A stretch of DNA of 64,000 nt from Bradyrhizobium diversitatis. Its GTDB lineage: Bacteria; Pseudomonadota; Alphaproteobacteria; Rhizobiales; Xanthobacteraceae. Of the stretch, positions 8,537 to 17,383 are shown piece by piece. The position numbers were made by a program, and so were the translations under genes. The stretch covers positions 34,626 through 98,625 of the forward strand of contig NZ_JACEGD010000023.1 of the NCBI RefSeq assembly GCF_016031635.1, in the 5' to 3' direction. Below the pieces are notes generated by a model. It saw only the letters and a list, made by a program, of their open reading frames with translations. It was not told the origin of the DNA and did not search any database. Numbering within the stretch: position 1 is the first letter of the stretch; every line of letters starts with the position of its first letter.

Positions 8537-9562
8537 CTATTTGGCATTGCCCGTGGTCTTCTTGGCCTGCTCGACGAATTTGTTGGTGAAAGTCTTGCTG
8601 ACGTCGATCTTGGCGTTCGCGACCTCGGGCGAGCCGACGCTGAACACCGCGAGCACGGCATCCGCGCCCTTCGGATCCATCTTGCCGGTCTCCGAGAACA
8701 TCGGGATCGTGTTCTTCAGCGCGGCGAGATAGAGGTCCTTGTTCTTGCCGACCGTCTCCTCCGGCATCTTCGCCATGATCTCCTCAGGGCTGTGCGAGTG
8801 GATCCAGGCCAGCGTCGCGAGGATCGCATTGGTGAGCGCCTGCGTCTCCTTCTCATGGCCGTTGATCCAGGCCGCAGTCGAGTACAGCGCGCCGCCCGGA
8901 TATTCGCCGCCGAACGTCTCGAGCGTGTCCTTCTGGGTACGGGTGTCCGAAAGGATGCGCAGATCCTTGTGGCTGCCCTGAAGCACGGTCACCGAAGGAT
9001 CGAGCATCACGGCCGCATCGATCTGGCCCTGCTGCACGGCGGCAACCGCAGTGGCACCGAGGCCGACGCCGATCACGGCGGTACCGGCTGGATCGAGCCC
9101 GTTCTTCTTGAGCATGTATTTCAGAAAGAAGTCGGTGGAGGAGCCGGGCGCACTGACGCCGACCTTCTTGCCGGCGAGATCCTTGATCGACTTGATGTCG
9201 TTGGTCCGCGAGGGCGCGACCACAAGGACGAGGCCGGGATAGCGGTCATAGACCACGAAGGACTGCAGCTCCTGCTTCTTGGCCGCGAGATTGACGCAAT
9301 GGTCGAAATAGCCGGAGACCACGTCGGCGCTGCCGCCGAGCACGGCTTTGAGCGCGTCCGAGCCGCCCTTGAGGTCGACGAGTTCGACACTGACGCCGGC
9401 CTTCTCGTATTCGCCGAGCTGCCTGGCCAGCACCGTCGGCAGATAGCACAGGCAGGAACCACCGCCGACCGCGATGGTCACCTTGCTTTGCGCCGCGGCA
9501 AGCGAGGTGGTGAGCGTCAGCGCGAGCAGCGCGCCGGCGAGCCTGGCAATCGTGTTCTTCAT
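8537..9562 (-). CDS. ABC transporter substrate-binding protein, nitrate/sulfonate/taurine type
   Basis: 341 residues with a Sec signal (MKNTIARLAGALLALTLTTSLAAAQ). The mature part opens with VTIAVGGGSCLCYLPTVLARQLGEYEKAGVSVELVDLKGGSDALKAV, the pattern of NMT1/SsuA-like periplasmic proteins. Start at 9562 is set by the signal peptide. No permease or ATPase is adjacent. The only fitting partners are at 13157-14763 on the same strand, beyond a four-gene block. The ligand is unknown. Confidence 0.88.
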   Translation of the reverse strand: MKNTIARLAGALLALTLTTSLAAAQSKVTIAVGGGSCLCYLPTVLARQLGEYEKAGVSVELVDLKGGSDALKAVLGGSADVVSGYFDHCVNLAAKKQELQSFVVYDRYPGLVLVVAPSRTNDIKSIKDLAGKKVGVSAPGSSTDFFLKYMLKKNGLDPAGTAVIGVGLGATAVAAVQQGQIDAAVMLDPSVTVLQGSHKDLRILSDTRTQKDTLETFGGEYPGGALYSTAAWINGHEKETQALTNAILATLAWIHSHSPEEIMAKMPEETVGKNKDLYLAALKNTIPMFSETGKMDPKGADAVLAVFSVGSPEVANAKIDVSKTFTNKFVEQAKKTTGNAK

Positions 9563-9703
9563 TGGTGTCCTCCGTTCGGCCGGCGGCACCATAGAGCAGC
9601 GGGACGGGCTTGAGAAGCGCTGCCTGGGTGGGCTGGCCATCGGCCTTGAGCCCTCGCGATCGGGCTCGCGCCGATGCGCGGGCCCGTTTCGTGAATTTCG
9701 CCG

Positions 9704-10477
9704 CTAGATCGGACGCGCCTGCTTCCGGATCTCGTTCGCGATCGGCTTGAGGGTGTCTGTCGGAAGCTGGCCGACGAGGGTATAGCCAAGGCCGTCGTCT
9801 ATCCAGGCAAAACCCGCGACGTCGCCGGACGACTGCGGCATCATCGGCGCATCCTGATTGCGGCTGCTCATCGGACGCGTCAGCACCACGAGGCGATCGC
9901 CGCGATCGTCGTCGTACATGAACATCGCGGCCGGACCGTGCGAGGTAGCGACCACGCGCCCGCCCATCAGCCGATAGCCCGAGACGGAGAGGTCCGGTAC
10001 CTTGACCGGCTGTTTCAGCCGGTTGGATATCCATTGCGTGAGCTCTGCGCTGTCGGACGCCCGTATCTCGACCGGGCGCACGCGATCCGGTGCGTAAACG
10101 CCATAGGTATAGGCTGCTTCCTGGGCCAACGCGGATAGTCCGTTCGAGCTATCCTGCAGTACGCTGCGCATGGTCCATCCGCCGAGGCCTCCGATACCTA
10201 GAAGCAACATCGCAGCGATTGCCCGCCACGCCCGCAGGGGACGGCGCTTCCGGCTCTCGATGATGTGCGACAGGTTCAATTCCGCGGGCAATGGCTCGTC
10301 GGCGATCGACGCGAGCGCGCCACGCAGCTGCTCGCGCTGGTTGGCGAAGCCCGCAACGCGGCTGGCGACATCCGGATGCTCGTCCAGATAGGATGCGACC
10401 TCGGCGCGACGCTCGGGCTCGAGCGCCTGGTCCACATAGGCGTGGAGATCATCTTCCGTGATCGGCCGCTGGTTCAT
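9704..10477 (-). CDS. Anti-sigma factor, membrane-anchored
   Basis: 257 residues. The N-terminal segment (EDDLHAYVDQALEPERRAEVASYLDEHPDVASRVAGF) is the typical anti-sigma cytoplasmic domain of this class. One transmembrane helix follows near residues 82-101 (WRAIAAMLLLGIGGLGGWTM), then a periplasmic domain of about 150 residues. There is no zinc-binding His-X3-Cys-X2-Cys motif, so it is not a ZAS protein. Its start overlaps the sigma-factor stop by four bases, which strongly supports a sigma/anti-sigma pair. Confidence 0.88.
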   Translation of the reverse strand: MNQRPITEDDLHAYVDQALEPERRAEVASYLDEHPDVASRVAGFANQREQLRGALASIADEPLPAELNLSHIIESRKRRPLRAWRAIAAMLLLGIGGLGGWTMRSVLQDSSNGLSALAQEAAYTYGVYAPDRVRPVEIRASDSAELTQWISNRLKQPVKVPDLSVSGYRLMGGRVVATSHGPAAMFMYDDDRGDRLVVLTRPMSSRNQDAPMMPQSSGDVAGFAWIDDGLGYTLVGQLPTDTLKPIANEIRKQARPI

Positions 10478-10992
10478 TTCAAGCTCCGCAATGCGACGAC
10501 GTTCCTCGGCCCCACCGCATCCATCTCCTGCTGCAACCGCTCCCGTGCGCGCGACAGGCGCGACATCACGGTGCCCAAGGGAACGCCGAGAACTTTCGCA
10601 GCATCCGCGTAGGAGAGATCCTCGACTGCGACCAGCAGCAAGACCGCTCGTTGCTCTTCCGGCAGTCGCGCAAGCTTGCTCAGGACGTCCCGGTAGATCA
10701 GTCTTTGTTCCTGCGCTGCCGCGCTGGCAAGCTCCTGCTCACCCGCATCGTCGATCGGCATATGCCTTCCCCGCGCTGTGGCCTGGCGGAATTGCGTGAT
10801 CGCCAGATTGTGAAGGATGGTGAAGAGCCAGGCGCGGACGCTGCCATCGCGCCGCTGCTGCCAGCGGCTGACGGCGCGCTCCAGGCAATCCTGGACCAGA
10901 TCGTCAGCCGCCGCGCGATCGCGCATGAGCGCACGCGCATAGCGGCGGAGTGCGGGGATCAGCGGCTCGACCTGAACCAGCATATCCTTCAT
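10474..10992 (-). CDS. ECF-type RNA polymerase sigma factor
   Basis: 172 residues with region 2 (ALMRDRAAADDLVQDCLERAV and WLFTILHNLAITQFRQ) and region 4 (LPEEQRAVLLLVAVEDLSYADAAKVLGVPLGTVMSRLSRARERL). This layout is that of an extracytoplasmic-function sigma factor. It is the third gene of a minus-strand block, DUF305, beta-propeller, sigma, anti-sigma. The signal is unknown; placing putative target genes ahead of the sigma gene would give positive feedback if the block is autoregulated. Confidence 0.92.
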   Translation of the reverse strand: MKDMLVQVEPLIPALRRYARALMRDRAAADDLVQDCLERAVSRWQQRRDGSVRAWLFTILHNLAITQFRQATARGRHMPIDDAGEQELASAAAQEQRLIYRDVLSKLARLPEEQRAVLLLVAVEDLSYADAAKVLGVPLGTVMSRLSRARERLQQEMDAVGPRNVVALRSLK

Positions 10993-11031
10993 GACGCGCT
11001 CCGCCTCATCTCGGTTGATGCCCGCCGAACG

Positions 11032-12501
11032 TCATCGCGTCTCGATTTGAATGACGTCGCCCGGCATGGCCGCTTCGCCGGACGCAATCACCAGATATCG
11101 CCTGGCAGCCGCGGCAGACTGGTCGACGATCTGCCGGATCGGACCGACCGCGTTGACGATGGCTGATCCGGCCGGATTGGTCATGAACGCTGCCAATGGC
11201 TGCAGCGGCCCGCTTCCATCGCCATGGTCCGCCAGCGCCAGCACATATTTCTGCCTGGGCTGAAGTCCCGTCACCGAAGCCTGCAGGACCTGTATCAAGC
11301 CCTGATCGAACAACGACACGCTGGTCGGCGCCTGGCCGCCCCCCGCACCACCTTTCGATACAAGCGCGAGATGGGCAACCTGGCCGGCAACGCCGAGAGC
11401 CTGCAAGTTTTGGCGGTCATCCGGGTCAGGCGCGGCGTTCGGGACATAGGCGATCGCCTGCGGCGCCTGGCCGATCGGAACGTTTGCGATGACCTTGTTG
11501 GTTACCGTATCGATAGCCGCAAGCGCGTCGGCATTCTCCAGCCCGACATAGATGCGGGTCCCGTCGCCGGACGGCCACACACCGTGCGGAAGACTACCAA
11601 CCGGGATCGTCGCGACCTGCGAGAAGTCGTCGGTGCGGAATACCTTCACTTCGTTCAGGCCACCGACAGTGACATAGGCATACGTGCCCTTGGTCGTATG
11701 CGCGAAGTTGACGTGATTTGTGATCGGGCCGGTTTCGATGGTCTTGATCGCATTGAACGGCGGCCTCGCGTTGAACACCTGGGTCCGGCCCACGTCTTTC
11801 AGCGTGAACCATACTTGGTTCCCATCCGGCGTCGCCGCGATGTTCGGGCAGAATGGACTCTCCTGCTTCACCCTCGCTATGATCTTATGCTCGGCAACAG
11901 CGACCACGTCAGTCTCGGGATTGAAGGACGAGCAGATGTAGCCATACTTGCCGTCGGGTGAGAAAATCTGCATGCCGGGCCCGTTCGGGGTCGTGATGCG
12001 GGTTTTCTCCTTAAAGCTGGTCGGGTCAATGACGGAGATATAGTTTTCGCCGCGGACGGTGACCCACACCTCCTTGCCGTCCGGCGTGTAGAACGCCTCG
12101 TGTGGCGACCTCCCGACGTAAGTCACGTGCTTGACCGCGTTGGTCGCGGTATCGATGAAACTCACAGAGTTCGAACCGATCGAAACCACGGCGAGCGTCT
12201 TGTGATCCGGCGAGAAGCCCATGCCGTGCACGAGGACCTGGCCCTTGTAGAGCGGGCTGAAATTGCCGGGTTGCGGGTCGCCCAGCCGGATCACACCAAG
12301 CAGCTTGTTGTCGACGGGGTCGGTGACCGAAACCGTATTCGAGAATTGTTCTGCGGCGTAAACGCGGTCGTGATGGCTGATCGGAATATCGGGGGCGGAC
12401 AGCGCGCCCGGTGCCTGCCCCGCCCATGCGGCGGATCCGCCTGCAAGCATCGTGGCGGCCAGGAAAATGCTTCTCACAAACCTGCATTTCGATGTGCTCA
12501 T
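11032..12501 (-). CDS. Periplasmic YVTN-type beta-propeller protein
   Basis: 489 residues with a signal peptide (FVRSIFLAATMLAGGSAAWA). Repeated blades of about 42 residues follow, each with the pattern VxVIDTATNxVxxxIxVG and SPDGKxxxV, for example GMGFSPDHKTLAVVSIGSNS and PHEAFYTPDGKEVWVTV. The C-terminal 110 residues are a separate domain. YncE-like propellers bind ligands or partners; no catalytic motif is visible. It lies 11 bases downstream of a DUF305 gene and 39 bases upstream of the ECF sigma gene. Confidence 0.88.
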   Translation of the reverse strand: MSTSKCRFVRSIFLAATMLAGGSAAWAGQAPGALSAPDIPISHHDRVYAAEQFSNTVSVTDPVDNKLLGVIRLGDPQPGNFSPLYKGQVLVHGMGFSPDHKTLAVVSIGSNSVSFIDTATNAVKHVTYVGRSPHEAFYTPDGKEVWVTVRGENYISVIDPTSFKEKTRITTPNGPGMQIFSPDGKYGYICSSFNPETDVVAVAEHKIIARVKQESPFCPNIAATPDGNQVWFTLKDVGRTQVFNARPPFNAIKTIETGPITNHVNFAHTTKGTYAYVTVGGLNEVKVFRTDDFSQVATIPVGSLPHGVWPSGDGTRIYVGLENADALAAIDTVTNKVIANVPIGQAPQAIAYVPNAAPDPDDRQNLQALGVAGQVAHLALVSKGGAGGGQAPTSVSLFDQGLIQVLQASVTGLQPRQKYVLALADHGDGSGPLQPLAAFMTNPAGSAIVNAVGPIRQIVDQSAAAARRYLVIASGEAAMPGDVIQIETR

Positions 12502-12512
12502 GTAAGTCGCTC

Positions 12513-13055
12513 CTACTTCTTCATTCCGGCGGGCATATCCATCTGCATGCCCGAATGATGACGAACGTTGGCCACCGGAGCGGATGCCGGTTGCGTCGGA
12601 GCAGGTGCGGTGTCCGTGGCCGGCTCGCCTATGGCGAGCTTCATGGCCGCGATCTCCTGCATCTGATCGACAATGATTTCCTGGGCGATGCGCCGCAGCT
12701 GCTCGTTCTTGCCATAGCGCAATTCGATGACCGCCATGTCGATCGCGCCCTGATGATGCGGATTCATCATCGCGACGAAGTCGCGATCGACGTCGCCGGT
12801 CGGCTTGACCGCCATGTCGTTCATCATCTTGGTCATGGCGGCTTCATTTTCTTCCAGAAAGGCCCGTTCCTCCGTGCTCAGCGCAGCCGGCGGGTTGCCC
12901 GGATGGGACTCATGCGCGAACGCGAGCGAAGGCACCGCGAACGCGACGAGAATGTGCGCGGCGAGGAACGCCGCGCCGAAGCCGAAGCCGAACCTGGGCC
13001 ATCGACATCTGGCTGAGAGCGCCGCTACGGCGCAGCGAAACTGTGACGGGTACAT
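12513..13055 (-). CDS. DUF305 family secreted protein
   Basis: 180 residues from the ATG at 13055, chosen because GGGAG precedes it at normal spacing; an in-frame ATG at 13082 would add nine residues. An N-terminal hydrophobic signal ends near SLAFAHES. The DUF305 core carries DRDFVAMMNPHHQGAIDMAVIELRYG and later EIIVDQMQEIAAM, the His/Met-rich ferritin-like helical pattern. The many His and Met residues suggest metal contact, often linked to copper in annotated relatives, but that is inference. It is first in the sigma-factor block. Confidence 0.85.
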   Translation of the reverse strand: MYPSQFRCAVAALSARCRWPRFGFGFGAAFLAAHILVAFAVPSLAFAHESHPGNPPAALSTEERAFLEENEAAMTKMMNDMAVKPTGDVDRDFVAMMNPHHQGAIDMAVIELRYGKNEQLRRIAQEIIVDQMQEIAAMKLAIGEPATDTAPAPTQPASAPVANVRHHSGMQMDMPAGMKK

Positions 13056-13156
13056 CAAGAACTCCCATGCGGGTGGTCGCATGGGGGTTTGACGCGCGGC
13101 CGCGCGTTCTATTCCGGCCTGCCGATCACATAAATGTCAGCGCGCAACGAGGCGGC

Positions 13157-13945
13157 TTAACCACGCCCATCCGACGCGGTCGGCCGCCACACCAGCAGCC
13201 GCCGCTCCACCAGCGTCACGCCGTAGTCGATCAGGATGACGAAGGCCGAGAGCACGAACATGCCGGCGAACACACCGGCAACGTCGAACACGCCCTCGGC
13301 CTGCTGAATGAGATAGCCGAGCCCCGCCGCCGATCCCAGATATTCGCCGACGACCGCGCCGACCACCGCGAAGCCGACCGAAGTGTGCAGGGAGGAGAAC
13401 ATCCAGGACAGCGCCGACGGCCAATAGACGTGCTGCATCAACTGCCGCTCGCTCATGCCGAGCATGCGGCCGTTGTCGAGCACGGTGCGGCTGACCTCTT
13501 TCACGCCCTGATAGACGTTGAAGAACACGATGAAGAACACCAAGGTGACGCCGAGCGCGACCTTGGACCAGATGCCGAGCCCGAGCCACAGCGCGAAGAT
13601 CGGCGCCAGCACGACGCGCGGCAGTGCGTTGACCATCTTCACGTAGGGATCGAACACGGCGGCGACCAGCGGCTGGCGCGCGAACCAGAAGCCGACCAGC
13701 ACGCCGCCGAGCGATCCGATCACGAAGGCGAGGATCGATTCCGCCAGCGTGATGCCGAGATGCTTCCAGATCACGCCGGACGAGAACCATTTCACGATCT
13801 GGCTGAACACGTCGAACGGGTTGGAGAAGAAGAACGGCGGCAGCAGGATCTTGCCGAAGACGGGAACGGTCGACAGCACTTGCCACAGCACGATGCAGAC
13901 GACCGCGACCAGGATTTGCAGCGCAAGCAGCGTCGGACGCGACAT
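13157..13945 (-). CDS. ABC transporter permease, nitrate/sulfonate/taurine type
   Basis: 262 residues with about six membrane helices and the permease EAA-like loop (EVSRTVLDNGRMLGMSERQLMQHVYWPSALSWMFSSLHTSVGFAVVGAVVGEYLG), characteristic of SsuC/TauC relatives. Its ATG shares one base with the ATPase stop (TGATG). No binding protein follows immediately; the best candidate is at 8537-9562. Confidence 0.9.
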   Translation of the reverse strand: MSRPTLLALQILVAVVCIVLWQVLSTVPVFGKILLPPFFFSNPFDVFSQIVKWFSSGVIWKHLGITLAESILAFVIGSLGGVLVGFWFARQPLVAAVFDPYVKMVNALPRVVLAPIFALWLGLGIWSKVALGVTLVFFIVFFNVYQGVKEVSRTVLDNGRMLGMSERQLMQHVYWPSALSWMFSSLHTSVGFAVVGAVVGEYLGSAAGLGYLIQQAEGVFDVAGVFAGMFVLSAFVILIDYGVTLVERRLLVWRPTASDGRG

Positions 13946-14763
13946 CAGATCGCCTCCGCCGCGTGCGTCGATTGCGCGTAGCCCTTCATCACCTCGTCCT
14001 TGAGCACGCTCCAGATCTCGCGATGCAGCGCATGGAATTCCTTGTCCAGCCGCACCTCGAAGATGTCGCGCGGGCGCGGCAGGTTCACGCGCCAGTCGCC
14101 GATGATGCGCGAGGATGGCCCGGCTGACATGATCACGACACGGTCGGCGAGCGCGATCGCCTCTTCGAGGTCGTGGGTGACGAACAGCACCGCCTTGCGG
14201 TCGGCGCTCCACAGGTCGAGCAGCAGATTGCCCATGACCTGACGGGTTTGCGCATCGAGCGGACCGAACGGCTCGTCCATCAAGAGGATCTTGGGATCGC
14301 GGATCAGCACCTGCGCCAGCGCCACGCGCTTGCGCTGGCCGCCGGAGAGCATGTGCGGATAACGGCTCGCAAAGGCGCCGAGGCCGACGGAGGTCAGCCA
14401 TTTCTGCGCCCGCGGCAGCGCATCAGTGCGCGGCGTGCCCTTGATCTCGAGCCCGATCGCGACATTGTCGAGCGCGGTCTTCCACGGGAACAGCGCGTCG
14501 GCCTGGAACAGGTAGCCGGCATCCCGGTTCAGCCCCGCCAGCGGCCGGTCGAAAATCCGGACGCTGCCGGCGGCGGGCTTGAGCAGCCCGGCCGCAACGT
14601 TGAGCAGCGTCGATTTCCCACAGCCGGTCGGGCCGACGATGGCGACGAACTCGCCCTGGGCGACCGTGAGATGGGCCTTCTCGACCGCCGTATAGACCCG
14701 CCCGTCCCCGAGGCGGAACGCGACCTTGGCATCTTCCAGCGCCACTGCCGTGGGCGTCGTCAT
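13945..14763 (-). CDS. ABC transporter ATP-binding protein, nitrate/sulfonate/taurine type
   Basis: 272 residues. Walker A is GPTGCGKST, the signature is LSGGQRKRVALAQ, Walker B is ILLMDEPFGPLD, and the switch His is in VLFVTHDLEEAIALADRV. The sequence FQADALFPWKTALDNV marks the SsuB/TauB branch. It heads a minus-strand operon with the permease. The 130-140 bases between it and the divergent plus-strand transporter must hold both promoters. Confidence 0.92.
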   Translation of the reverse strand: MTTPTAVALEDAKVAFRLGDGRVYTAVEKAHLTVAQGEFVAIVGPTGCGKSTLLNVAAGLLKPAAGSVRIFDRPLAGLNRDAGYLFQADALFPWKTALDNVAIGLEIKGTPRTDALPRAQKWLTSVGLGAFASRYPHMLSGGQRKRVALAQVLIRDPKILLMDEPFGPLDAQTRQVMGNLLLDLWSADRKAVLFVTHDLEEAIALADRVVIMSAGPSSRIIGDWRVNLPRPRDIFEVRLDKEFHALHREIWSVLKDEVMKGYAQSTHAAEAI

Positions 14764-14907
14764 GTGCTTCCTCCGAATTCAGGCCGATGCCTTAGCCGCT
14801 CGCGCGGCCAAGTTCAATCAAGGCGCCAAGCGTGCTACGCATGGGTCCCGTCACCCCGCCCCTCAGAGGCAACCGAGCCGAGCGCAGGTCTGATGCCGTC
14901 CAGTCCC

Positions 14908-15675
14908 ATGATCGGCTATGCACACGTCACCAAGAGCTTCGGCTCCCTCATGGCTCTGAGCGATGTATCGCTCGACGTCGCCGAGGGCGAGTTTGTGGCG
15001 ATCGTCGGCGGCTCCGGCTCGGGCAAGACCACGCTGCTGCGGCTCGCCAACCGGCTGATCGAGGCCGACGGCGGCACCATCACCGTCGAGGGCGAGGATG
15101 TGAGAGACGTCGATCCGGTCGCGCTGCGGCGGCGGATCGGCTACGTGTTCCAGAGCGGCGGGCTGTTCCCGCATTTGAGCGTCGCCGACAATATCGGGAT
15201 CACACCGAGACTACTGGGTGTATCGGCGGCGGATATCGCGGCGCGTGTCGACGAGCTGCTCGAGCTGGTGCAGCTCGACCGTGCCGCCCATCGCGACCGT
15301 CTGCCGGAAGCGCTCTCCGGCGGACAGCGCCAGCGCGTCGGCGTGGCGCGGGCGCTCGCGGCAAGGCCTCGCATCGTGCTGATGGACGAGCCGTTCGGCG
15401 CGCTCGATCCCCTCACCCGCGATGCGCTCGGCGACGACTATCGCTCGCTGCATCGCAAGCTGGGGCTGACCACCGTGATGATCACCCATGACATGACGGA
15501 GGCTCTCTTGCTCGCCGACCGCATCGCAGTGATGCGCGGCGGACAGCTGCGCGCGCAGGGCACGCCCGATGAGCTCACCAGGAGCGGCGACGCCTACGTG
15601 CTGGAGCTGCTGCGCACGCCGCGGCGCCAGGCCGATCGGCTGAATGCGCTGTTGCCGCAGAGCGGTGCGGCATGA
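14908..15675 (+). CDS. ABC transporter ATP-binding protein, osmoprotectant (OpuC/Egt-like) type
   Basis: 255 residues from the ATG at 14908; an in-frame ATG at 14893 (five codons earlier) is equally possible, as neither has a strong ribosome site. Walker A is GGSGSGKTT, the signature is LSGGQRQRVGVARAL, Walker B is IVLMDEPFGALDPLTRD, and the switch is TVMITHDMTEALLLADRI. The pattern IGYVFQSGGLFPHLSVADNIG is typical of the OpuCA/ProV-like group without CBS domains. Its stop overlaps the next gene's ATG as ATGA. Confidence 0.9.
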   Translation: MIGYAHVTKSFGSLMALSDVSLDVAEGEFVAIVGGSGSGKTTLLRLANRLIEADGGTITVEGEDVRDVDPVALRRRIGYVFQSGGLFPHLSVADNIGITPRLLGVSAADIAARVDELLELVQLDRAAHRDRLPEALSGGQRQRVGVARALAARPRIVLMDEPFGALDPLTRDALGDDYRSLHRKLGLTTVMITHDMTEALLLADRIAVMRGGQLRAQGTPDELTRSGDAYVLELLRTPRRQADRLNALLPQSGAA

Positions 15676-17228
15676 GCCTCCTCGCCGATCCACGCTGGGG
15701 CGAGGCGCTGGCGCATCTGCCCGACTATCTCGGCAACCATGTGCAGGTCAGCCTTGCCGCACTGGCGCTCGGTCTCGTCGTCAGCCTGCCGCTGGCGATC
15801 CTCACGCGCAATCGCCCGGCGCCGCGCGGCATGCTGCTCGCGTTCGCCAGCATCGTGCAGACCGTGCCGGGACTGGCGCTGCTCGCACTGTTCTATCCGC
15901 TGCTGCTCGCGGCGGCCTCGGTCGCGCTGACCTGGTTCGGCGTTTCCTTCTCCGCCTTCGGCTTCCTGCCGGCGATGCTGGCGCTGGCGCTCTATTCGAT
16001 GCTGCCGGTGCTGCGCAACGGCATCACCGGGCTCAACGGCATCGATGCCGCGCTGATCGAAGCCGCCAAGGGCGTCGGCATGACCGGACGCCAATCGCTG
16101 CTCATGGTCGAGCTGCCGCTGGCGCTGCCGGTGATGATGGCGGGCATCCGCACCGCCGCGGTCTGGGTGATCGGGACCGCGACGCTGTCGACCCCGATCG
16201 GGCAAACCAGCCTCGGCAATTACATCTTTGCCGGACTCCAGACCCAGAACTGGGTGTTCGTGCTGTTCGGCTGCCTGGCCTCGGCCCTGCTCGCGCTCGC
16301 CGTCGATCAACTGCTTGGCCTGATCGAGAATGGTCTGCGTCGTCGCAGCCGTCTGCGCGCGGCGCTCGGCTGCAGCGGGATCGCAGCTCTCGTTGCCGCA
16401 ACATTGGTGCCGACAATGGGCCGCTCCTCGCAGGGCTACGTCGTCGGCACCAAGACATTTGCCGAGCAGTATGTGCTGTCCGCGCTCCTCAGGGACCGTC
16501 TCCAGGCCGCCGGCCTGTCCGCGACGGCGCGCTCGAGCCTCGGTTCGAGCGTGATCTTCGAGGCGCTGAAGGCCGGCGACATCGATCTCTATGTCGACTA
16601 TTCCGGCACGCTTTGGGCCAACCAGCTGCATCGCAGCGATATCAAGCCGCGCACCGAGCTGCTCGCGGAACTCAAGACAGCGCTCGCCAGGGACAACATC
16701 ACCCTGCTCGGCGACCTCGGCTTCGAGAATGCCTATGCGCTGGTGATGCCGAGGAAGCGCGCCGAGGCGCTCGGCATCCGCACCATCGCCGATCTCGCCG
16801 CACACGCATCGACGATGTCGATTGCCGGCGACTACGAATTCTTCTCGCGGCCCGAATGGGCGGCCCTGCAAAAGGCCTACGGCCTTTCGTTCCGCGCCCA
16901 ACGCCAGATGCAGCCGGATTTCATGTATGCGGCCGCCGCCAGCGGCGAGGTCGACGTGATCGCCGGCTACACCAGCGATGGCCTGATCGCGAAGTACGAT
17001 CTCGTCGCGCTGGACGATATCAGGCACGCCATCCCGCCCTACGACGCCATCCTGCTGCTCGCGCCGAAACGCGCCGGTGACGAGCGACTGCAGGCGGCGC
17101 TGAGGCCGCTGCTCGGCAGGATCGACATCGCCACCATGCGCGAAGCCAATTTGCGCGCCAGTGGAAATGACGCGAACTCCTCGCCGGATGCGGTCGCTCG
17201 ATGGCTGTGGGAGAAGATTAAGCAGTAG
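15672..17228 (+). CDS. Fused permease and substrate-binding protein of an osmoprotectant-type ABC transporter
   Basis: 518 residues. Residues 1-215 are a BPD-type permease with about six helices and the loop GIDAALIEAAKGVGMTGRQSLLMVELPLALPVMMAGIRTA. Residues about 255-518 are an OpuAC-type binding domain (YVVGTKTFAEQYVLSALLRDRLQAAGLSATARSSLGSSVIFEALKAGDIDLYVDYSGTLWA). The fused layout is known for OpuC relatives, including EgtU-type ergothioneine importers and some glycine betaine systems. The ligand cannot be fixed here. The binding domain has no signal peptide of its own; it is exported by the permease helices. Confidence 0.88.
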   Translation: MSLLADPRWGEALAHLPDYLGNHVQVSLAALALGLVVSLPLAILTRNRPAPRGMLLAFASIVQTVPGLALLALFYPLLLAAASVALTWFGVSFSAFGFLPAMLALALYSMLPVLRNGITGLNGIDAALIEAAKGVGMTGRQSLLMVELPLALPVMMAGIRTAAVWVIGTATLSTPIGQTSLGNYIFAGLQTQNWVFVLFGCLASALLALAVDQLLGLIENGLRRRSRLRAALGCSGIAALVAATLVPTMGRSSQGYVVGTKTFAEQYVLSALLRDRLQAAGLSATARSSLGSSVIFEALKAGDIDLYVDYSGTLWANQLHRSDIKPRTELLAELKTALARDNITLLGDLGFENAYALVMPRKRAEALGIRTIADLAAHASTMSIAGDYEFFSRPEWAALQKAYGLSFRAQRQMQPDFMYAAAASGEVDVIAGYTSDGLIAKYDLVALDDIRHAIPPYDAILLLAPKRAGDERLQAALRPLLGRIDIATMREANLRASGNDANSSPDAVARWLWEKIKQ

Positions 17229-17244
17229 GTTCGCGGCAAGACCC

Positions 17245-17374
17245 GTCATCCTGAGGTGCGAGCTGCGCGGCGCATAGTACCGTGCGGCGAGCCTCGAAGG
17301 ATGAACGGCCACGATGCAGCCGGGTCGTGCATCCTTCGAGGCCTCCGCTACGCTCCGGCACCTCAGGATGACGG
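17245..17374. repeat. Large palindromic intergenic repeat
   Basis: The outer arms are GTCATCCTGAGGTGC (from 17245) and its inverse GCACCTCAGGATGAC ending at 17372. The inner arms GCCTCGAAGGATG and CATCCTTCGAGGC are at about 17291-17303 and 17330-17342. It could fold into a long cruciform or RNA hairpin between two convergent genes, so it may also act as a terminator. I recognise it as a repeat style common in Bradyrhizobium intergenic DNA. Confidence 0.8.
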
Positions 17375-17383
17375 TGACAAAAA

